DNA of 64,000 nucleotides from Amblyomma americanum (Eukaryota; Arthropoda; Arachnida; Ixodida; Ixodidae), in the NCBI RefSeq assembly GCF_052857255.1, contig NC_135497.1, positions 544,956,358 through 545,020,357 on the forward strand, read 5' to 3'. The position numbers were made by a program, and so were the translations under genes. Every line of letters begins with the position of its first letter. The first letter of the stretch is position 1. Positions 57,560 through 64,000 of the stretch are shown here, in pieces. Under the pieces are notes generated by a model. It was not told the origin of the DNA, ran no database searches, and saw only the letters and a program-made list of their open reading frames with translations.

Positions 57560-59890
57560 GTATAGCGCAAACATTCCTCTTTTAAAATAGCTTCTTTCGC
57601 ACCTTCCCTTTGGCGAAATCAGATATAGTCTGCTTGAAGGATAGATCGCAGAGGTCACTTTCAATGGACATGATAGCAAGCGAATTCTCTTTGCCGTCAA
57701 GGAGGCTCGAAGGAAGGCGATTTTTTATCAGCGACAACTTGGAACACGATCGCTCGGTCTAACAATTTGCCACGGTAATTCTTAACTACATTCTCCAAGC
57801 AATAGAAAGGTTCACAAACACATCAATAAGCTTTCTATCGTGCAGCAAATTCTTTATTCTCAGGGGATTCGAGTCTTGGCACACAGATTTGTGCAGAAAG
57901 TCCGCTAACTGAACGATTTTAGCGAAAAATGCTGGCTACAAATCATTTTCGTAGGATTTCACCAACTTGTCAGCCTGCTGTGCCACTGCAGAGAGGCCTC
58001 TCCCAACTTCTGTCAGAAATTTTAAGAATCCGAACCTTTCGCAGAGTTTAGGCAGCCTTTCGCACTCGCAAAGCAGAGCCTAGACTGTCAAGTACAACAT
58101 TGTATGTCTCTACGATAAACTTTTTTCTACCTTGTACCGCACTATGGCTTTTTCCGTCCGGGTTTTTACTCAAATCGATGCGTTTGCCCTCACCCTGATA
58201 ACATTGATTGGTACTTAGCGTGCATGCTCTCTCTTCGAAGGTATCAAAGAGAGGTCTCAAAGGATTAACAAAGCGTTCTAGAAAGCTCAGCAGGTCTACA
58301 GCTGTAGAAATGCCTAGGCCTGCTTTCTGAAGTACTGCGCTCATTTTGTCAAAGCGCTCCAAGATTTCACTCCAGAAAATCGCCATGAATGCAGTCTCTA
58401 GTTTTGTAATTTTCTTGAATACAGAGTGCGCTTCGTTCCTAGTGTCACCGTTTTCTTCCTCGTTCTTTGATATAGCTTCAAGGCAACACAACACTGCAGT
58501 GAAATTTTTCAGAATGGCCTTACATGATTCAGCGTGTCCTGACCACCTCGTCTCAGAGAGATTTTTCAAAACCATGTTGCTGGCCAGTTCCGCCCATGCT
58601 GTCCAAAAGATACCTCCATCGCTCAATCGAGGCAGCAAAGAACACATAGTCTCTGAATTACAGTGAAAAATTTGACTGCCTCAATTCAACTGTCAACGCT
58701 ACACGCGCCATCTAAGTTCAGTGAATGACCAGCACACGGGACGCAGACTGCCAATTCGTTAAGGTGTTAGATTTTAGCTTGCAGTCCTTTGTATTTTCCT
58801 GATATATTACTCGCATTATCATAAGTTTGGCCCCTACAATCATCAATTGAAATTCCATTGGTCGTCAAGAGGGACATCACGGTATCGAAAAGATACAAGC
58901 CGGTATGCGATTCGATTGGAACAAATGCGAGAAAGCGTTCGTACACTTTCCCATTTAAATTGTATCGTAAAACAACTGACAGCTGATCAACACGAGTATG
59001 GTCTGGAGTCGAATCAAGAATTTAAGAAAAGTATTTTGCGCGTTTCACTTCTTCAACGAGACGTTAATTGATAGCTTTTGCCATATTCTCGATATATTCA
59101 TCACAAATGGGTTTCACAGATTCGATGGGTTACCTTTTCCTTTGTTCCCGTAGCGTTCGATGTGCTTCTCTAGAAAGGGATCAATCTTGGCAATGGCCTC
59201 AGCGCTCCCGTGTAATTGCCATTTCTCGGTGAACCAGAAATCTAATCACTGCCCTTAAACGCTACATTGCGCCCTGCTATAAGCTTAACTACAACGACTA
59301 CGTGCTTCAACACCTCTGTCCAGTAAGCGGTCTCAGTGACAAGGAGCTTAGCCAGCTCCTCGTCAATTGGGCTGCTCGAGTTGGAGCAGGCGAGCCGTGC
59401 TGCCACGCAGTACCGGTGCTCGACGCTATTTTCATGTGCGCAAACCTTTCCTTCTGCTCTTTTCAAATCAGAAGAACCGTGAGTGTTGAAAGCATTGGGG
59501 TTGCTTCAAATGGAAAATAGTTTACACACGAAACAGCAAACGGAACCTTTAGAGTCCGAGTACATTAACCAGTGGCACTAGTACGCCTCCCCATTTACAG
59601 CCTTTCGCACGAAAATATGAGTTGGCATATAGCGTTTCTGGGTATTATATTGCCTTACGAAAGACGGAAAATTTTCTTCCCGATTTTGAAAATACAATGG
59701 CCCTTTCTTAAGGCATACACTACGAAAGCTGTCCGTAATAACGTCCGGCCATTTAGCATGGCCACTTCGAAGAATCCCGCAACGTACCTCTTGCTGCGGG
59801 GTTGTCTGTACTTATCTGTTGCCGCAACGAGAAGCCGTCTCATTCGTCCTCTCGAGGCATTCTTTGTGGGTGGGAACATGATTATTTGAA
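57560..59890 (-). pseudogene. hAT transposase, ZMYM1/DUF4371 type, copy C
   Basis: Read on the minus strand it has the same order of parts as copies A and B: a start region (59890-59650), a degraded zinc-finger region (about 59560), the catalytic core (about 59030-58800, with an ILDSTPD-like and a YDNASN-like block), a long open piece 58048-58647 of 199 codons (HAESCKAILKNFTAVL, then KLETAFMAIFWSEILERFDK and GLGISTAVDLLSFLERF), and the dimerisation domain near 57760-57620. Stops and frameshifts interrupt it. The 199-codon piece is the longest uninterrupted part of this transposase in the window and fills the gap deleted in copy B. Confidence 0.75.
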
Positions 59891-60249
59891 GCCAAAATAA
59901 CAGGAAAGAGTGAGGCGGTTCTTGGAGTGTTGTTTCCTGGCGCTCGTCAGTAGAAGGAGGCTCATCGGGGATGTTTGGCCTCTGTTGGTCAGCAGTAGTG
60001 AAATCGTGCGTGATGGTGTGGACACATGGAGCTCTGTGGCAAGGGCCCGTCTGAGTAGCATAGACATTGCTGACTCAGGAGCAGGGCAGGGCTCGGTTAG
60101 CGTCGGTTGCTCAGAAATATGGTCGACCGAGGTTGGCACCGTTATTACGGGATACACACAACCAAGATGAGTAAAACCTTGCTTCATGTCAGGAAACCGT
60201 GGTGATGGAGTTGGCAAAACCTCCAGATGAGCACAGTAAGTACTACTGG

Positions 60250-61130
60250 GGGTTTGACACGGACTCTGGGTTGAGCGTTCATGCTGCTCCGCGGAGGCCT
60301 CTTTCAGTAGGTACTTTATCGTCTTTGGTAGCTTCTTTTCATGATATTCTCTTCCTAACGTCGCCTTTCGTTCAGACGCACCACTTATATGCTTCCGACC
60401 GAGAATTTTCTCATGAATCGATGCTAATTGTTCACCGCAACGGGCACTTCGTCATCCTTTGCGACCGCAGGCGTCCAATGGTGGCCGTTCCGATGACTGG
60501 CGCACGCTGCCTGGATGGTCCGTGGCTGGTCGAGAGTGCTGCGTCCTGCGGGAGCTCCTCAGCGGACGGGCTTATGCAAGCTTAACCGGCGGCTCGGGGC
60601 TGAATCGCAGCCTGCGATCAGCTTCCTTTCATAGACGCGCGCCGCGTCTGTCTGTTACTATAGCGCCATAGCAGGCGTTCACATCGCAGAGATCCTCGTA
60701 CAAATTTCCTCCTTCTCCGTACAAACCCACTCTATCTCCCGTTCCGCTCTTGTCTTTCTATTGGCTAAAAGCAATCGTCTGTTCTGGGAAGTTGTCTTTT
60801 TTTTCGCACCGCCGATGCCGAGCGCGAGAACGAAGGGGAAAGGGCGACCCCTAGCGTGGACGAAGTTACGCGCCCTCCGTCGCCTCTGATTCAACTTTTA
60901 CTACTTGTTTCTGGAAAGTTCGGCGGCCAGTCTGACCTACTTTTTCCGTCGAGCGCGCGTGAGGGTGCGAAGCCACTTGTCAGGGGTGGACCCTGGAGAC
61001 AGTCCTTTGTGTCCAGCTCTCCAACTTTTCTCTTCACTCTTCCACAACCCTAGCCCGAACAGTGAACATTCCATGCCCCACGGCATGCTGACAAAAGCAC
61101 GTGTGACTTCTCCTTTCTTTCCCGCCTAGA
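60250..61130. other. GC-rich block present only in hAT copy C
   Basis: Copy B goes directly from the equivalent of 61130 to that of 60250. The block is rich in CG dinucleotides around 60440-60680 and 60790-60980, and contains frames on both strands without a recognised domain. It could be the original promoter-bearing 5' region lost from copy B, or a captured host segment. Confidence 0.4.
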
Positions 61131-61814
61131 CTCTGCCACCAGAATGATCATCTGCTATTGGACTCATCCTTCTCCGCCCGAATTACCATCACGGTAAAGA
61201 AGAGTCGAATGGGAGGCAGTGTTGGGTACTGCAGAACATCCTTTCTATGCGAAGGACAGCGGCGGAACTATTTGAGAAGTCGATGGTGGCATGGTGGTGA
61301 CGAAGGGATGGGAGATTGAGGTCCTCATCCCACATTACATGTTTTAGCTTTTTCTCCCCTGCCCCTCCTCTCCACACAACACTGGACAGACGGACTGACA
61401 GGAAACCACGAAAACTCTTCCAAGCAAACGCACCTCGCTTCGTAAGAAAGAGGACCCCGACGGAGTGGCGAGGGATTCCTGTTTTCCAGCTCGACAAGCT
61501 CTTCCCGGATGATCAGGCTAAACGCTTGCTGTTAGATTAGACGGTGGGCCACGTCTGCTCGTTCAGGTCTTCTCGCTTCATGCATGTGGCTCGAAGTTCC
61601 GTTCCCCGTGGTTTCATAAACAAAGCAGGTTAGAATTAATGGGCTCCCTTCTACTTTCCGAGCCGAGGCCCTGGGCTGCAGCCCCTTTAGCCCCCCCCCC
61701 CCCTTTAATCCAGTGCTGCTGGTCGGGGAACAGAGCAATAAGTCATATGTTGTGAAAGCACCGAACGTATCAAAGTGATTACGAGCTGTCTACAAGACTC
61801 CAGTGACATATTTC

Positions 61815-61985
61815 ATCATCACCATCAACATCATCAGCCTGACGGCACCCACTGCAGCGCAAAGGCCTCTCCCATGTCTCCAATTAACCCAGTCCCAGTC
61901 CCTGACCACCATATGCCTCCAAACTTCTCAATCTCATCCGCCCATTTATCCCCCTGCCGCCCCCTGCTACACTTGCTTTCTCTTG
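61815..61985 (-). repeat. LINE 3' end with (GAT)n tail (right arm)
   Basis: TCATCATCACCATCAACATC at 61815 is the tail, followed by CACTGCAGCGCAAAGGCCTC. It is the partner of 54690-54880. Confidence 0.6.
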
Positions 61986-62475
61986 GAATTCACTTCGTTA
62001 CCCTTAAGGACCCTTAAGCCAATTTAAATTGGCTTATATAAATGGAAAACAGCTTTCTTATTATAGGAATCTGTCGCCTTCAGAGTCCCATTAAAGGAAG
62101 TGATTGCCGTTGGTTGGCAATATTCTTTGTAATCTGCTTCTGCATTTGTAGTGAGTATTTGCTCTCACTACAATTCAGTGCTGATTGCTGATACCAGAGG
62201 ACAGCTACAAGAAATTTGAGGCTCTGCAGTGCGACATAAATGTCATTTCTATGTGCTTTATAGCACGTGGTGTGCAATACCTGTGACTATTCATGTATAA
62301 CCAAATTCACCTTTTATTTTTTTGCTGGCAATTTCTTGCTTGTACAGATCTGCAGGCTACCTTGTTGCAAAAGTAGGATACAACTTAACGAAACAGCAGT
62401 TGTTAACAATGGGCCACGATCCGCGGAGTACTGTATTACCCCACCAGCCAGTCAAAAAATAAACGAAATCAGCTC

Positions 62476-62718
62476 TTCGATCCCGACCTCGGCAGCCAAG
62501 ATACGAGGGAGGCGAAGCGCAAAGGCGCCCGCGTTCTTTGCGATGTCAGTGCACGTTAAAGACCCTCACGTGGTGGAAATTATTCCGGAGCCCTCCACTA
62601 CGGCACCTCTTTTTCTTTCACTCCCACCTTCTTCCCTTTCCTTGTGATTCAGTTTGGGTGTCCATCAAGTTATTAGAGAGAATCACTTTCCTATTTACCT
62701 TCCCTAAAAACCATTTTT
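62476..62718 (+). repeat. Older SINE copy shared by both arms (right)
   Basis: It has the body GATGTCAGTGCACGTTAAAG, then CCACTACGGCACCTC and CCTAAAAACCATTTTT at the end. It is the partner of 53971-54208. Confidence 0.75.
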
Positions 62719-63769
62719 CAATTTGTTGTTTCATGTTTGATTTTAATAAACAAGCCAGGTATCAAAGTTCTAGAGCTTACAACTTCGTCGTTATTAGCTT
62801 CTTGCTCAGGTGACGAGGGAAGTTTTAACAACGGGCTACTTTTTTTGTCTTGGAGGGATTCTGTGCGCCGGTCCTAATTGTGGGCGGAGCTCCACTGCAG
62901 TCTTAGGTTGTATCCGACTATAGCGCATAAAATAAGAGTAAGGTATATTAAGTTTCTGTCTCGTTTTCGTGTAGTTTTTGTGCTTGCCGTAAGCACGGGC
63001 ACTAAAACAGTGAAAAATGTGGGGGTTTTGCATTTTTTGTGAACTATGGCGCCACATCCAAAAGCGAAAAAGGTACCTAATTACCGGCACTATACTTTCC
63101 TAGGTGCTAACTATATTGCCGCAGGTGTAGAACAGGCTGTGGTGTTACGTGCAACATTTCACAATTTCGAGCTCCTGCGAAGTAGAAGTCAAAAATCGCT
63201 AGTTTTTGTGACTGATTTTAAGGTAATATGTACACCTGATAATCCAAGTAGTGTGTCATCAGGTGCCAAATAGCATTTAATTGTGGAAAGTTCTAATTCC
63301 CTCTGCATCAATTTGTACCTTTTGTCGCGTTTGTCATACGAAGTTAATTTATTTATGCTGTTCTCAGTAGCTCTGAAACACGTCTGCTTCTCTGTGTTGC
63401 ACTGATATAGGTAATTGTACAAAGAAGAAAATATGGCTGAAGTTGAGTGCGGCTTGTAATCGCATTTTTCACGTGTTACATTGGGGCTAAGGCTGAAACA
63501 TATGTGTGTTGGTTTGGTTATACCCTGATAACTTTTATAAAAAAGAGTGCCTAATTTGTAGTCTAAATAAAAAATTGTGATGTTTGATATCTAATTTTAT
63601 ATATGTCTGTGAGAACACTTTAGGATCAGGTTACATTCATTATCATGCGAATGCATATTGTACTCACTACTCTTTTACAGATCTGCAAGGCGACCTTCTG
63701 CTGCGTATACTGTGCTTGAGTGAGTATCTAATAAGGTAGACTACTGATCTAGTTGGTGCATAATCACTT

Positions 63770-63890
63770 AAAACCGGCAGCAGAGATGAACTAGGCACAA
63801 GAAAGAAACACGCAGACGTGAACGAAGCTGCTTCATGCACTTATCTTGTGTTTCTTCCTCGTATCTGGTTCGTCTCTGCTCCCGGTTTTT
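63770..63890. repeat. 120-bp hairpin MITE (right-arm copy)
   Basis: AAACCGGCAGCAGAGATGAA and its complement ending at 63890 form a stem of about 55 bp. It is the partner of 49534-49653. Confidence 0.8.
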
Positions 63891-64000
63891 AGTAGTATGT
63901 TGAGGCTTATGCATCAGCCCATAACATCCAGTTAAGCAAAGCTTAAGGCATGCTTAAGCATTAAACACTGCCGCCCTTCGTCTCACTCGAGAACGTTTGC

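Larger units (their letters stand above)
61490..64000. repeat. Right arm of large inverted duplication
   Basis: It is the reverse complement of the left arm (49430-55203), with neither the 2.9-kb LINE nor the full SINE. The match still holds at the last bases of the window, so the arm continues beyond it. Confidence 0.85.

Noticed and set aside
60199..60585. 128-codon plus-strand frame
   Set aside because: It is antisense to the hAT 5' region, has no domain, and part of it is absent from copy B.

Overview
This window is eukaryotic nuclear DNA. It has long AT-rich stretches without genes, introns, tRNA-derived SINEs, and a dense, nested collection of decayed transposable elements. There is no sign of bacterial or viral gene organisation. 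The mix of SINEs ending in a pyrimidine-rich tail, LINE 3' ends with (ATGG)n or (CCA)n tails, Penelope-like elements, Gypsy elements with LTRs of about 150 bp, and hAT elements of the ZMYM1-like type fits an arachnid, most likely a hard tick. That assignment rests on pattern recognition and could not be tested here.

Region 1 (1-11 kb): a 2.2-kb non-autonomous DNA transposon with 15-bp terminal inverted repeats; a Penelope-like element (RT plus GIY-YIG remnants) between direct repeats; a LINE with ORF1 and endonuclease whose reverse transcriptase is cut by a mariner; the 3' end of a second LINE; and Gypsy LTRs with a pol tail. Region 2 (11-27 kb): the quietest part. It holds a 582-bp MITE flanked by TTAA, SINEs, 133-bp and 25-bp tandem repeats, a second Penelope RT fragment, a hairpin MITE, and the only convincing host-type coding sequence, a terminal exon with a DUF4806-like domain on the minus strand (18263-18436). 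Region 3 (27-43 kb): two copies of one hAT family bracket two head-to-head Gypsy remnants. One Gypsy gag is split by a 3.6-kb LINE, which itself carries a 0.65-kb MITE. Region 4 (43-49 kb): a LINE interrupted by the 3' end of an RNase H-type LINE, then a SINE and minisatellites.

Region 5 (49.4-64 kb) is the most structured. It is a large inverted duplication whose arms (49430-55203 and about 61490-64000, running past the window edge) share the same nested SINE, LINE tail, hairpin MITE and hAT 5' end. After the duplication the left arm alone gained a 2.9-kb LINE (13-bp perfect target duplication) and a SINE (11-bp perfect target duplication), so the right arm preserves both empty sites. The spacer holds a minisatellite of about 14 units of about 60 bp, a Gypsy gag fragment and a third hAT copy.

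Almost every protein-coding trace is a broken transposon gene with stops, frameshifts or substituted catalytic residues. The window is best read as a record of successive insertions, possibly in or near an intron-bearing host gene. I found no intact operon-like or multi-gene system.
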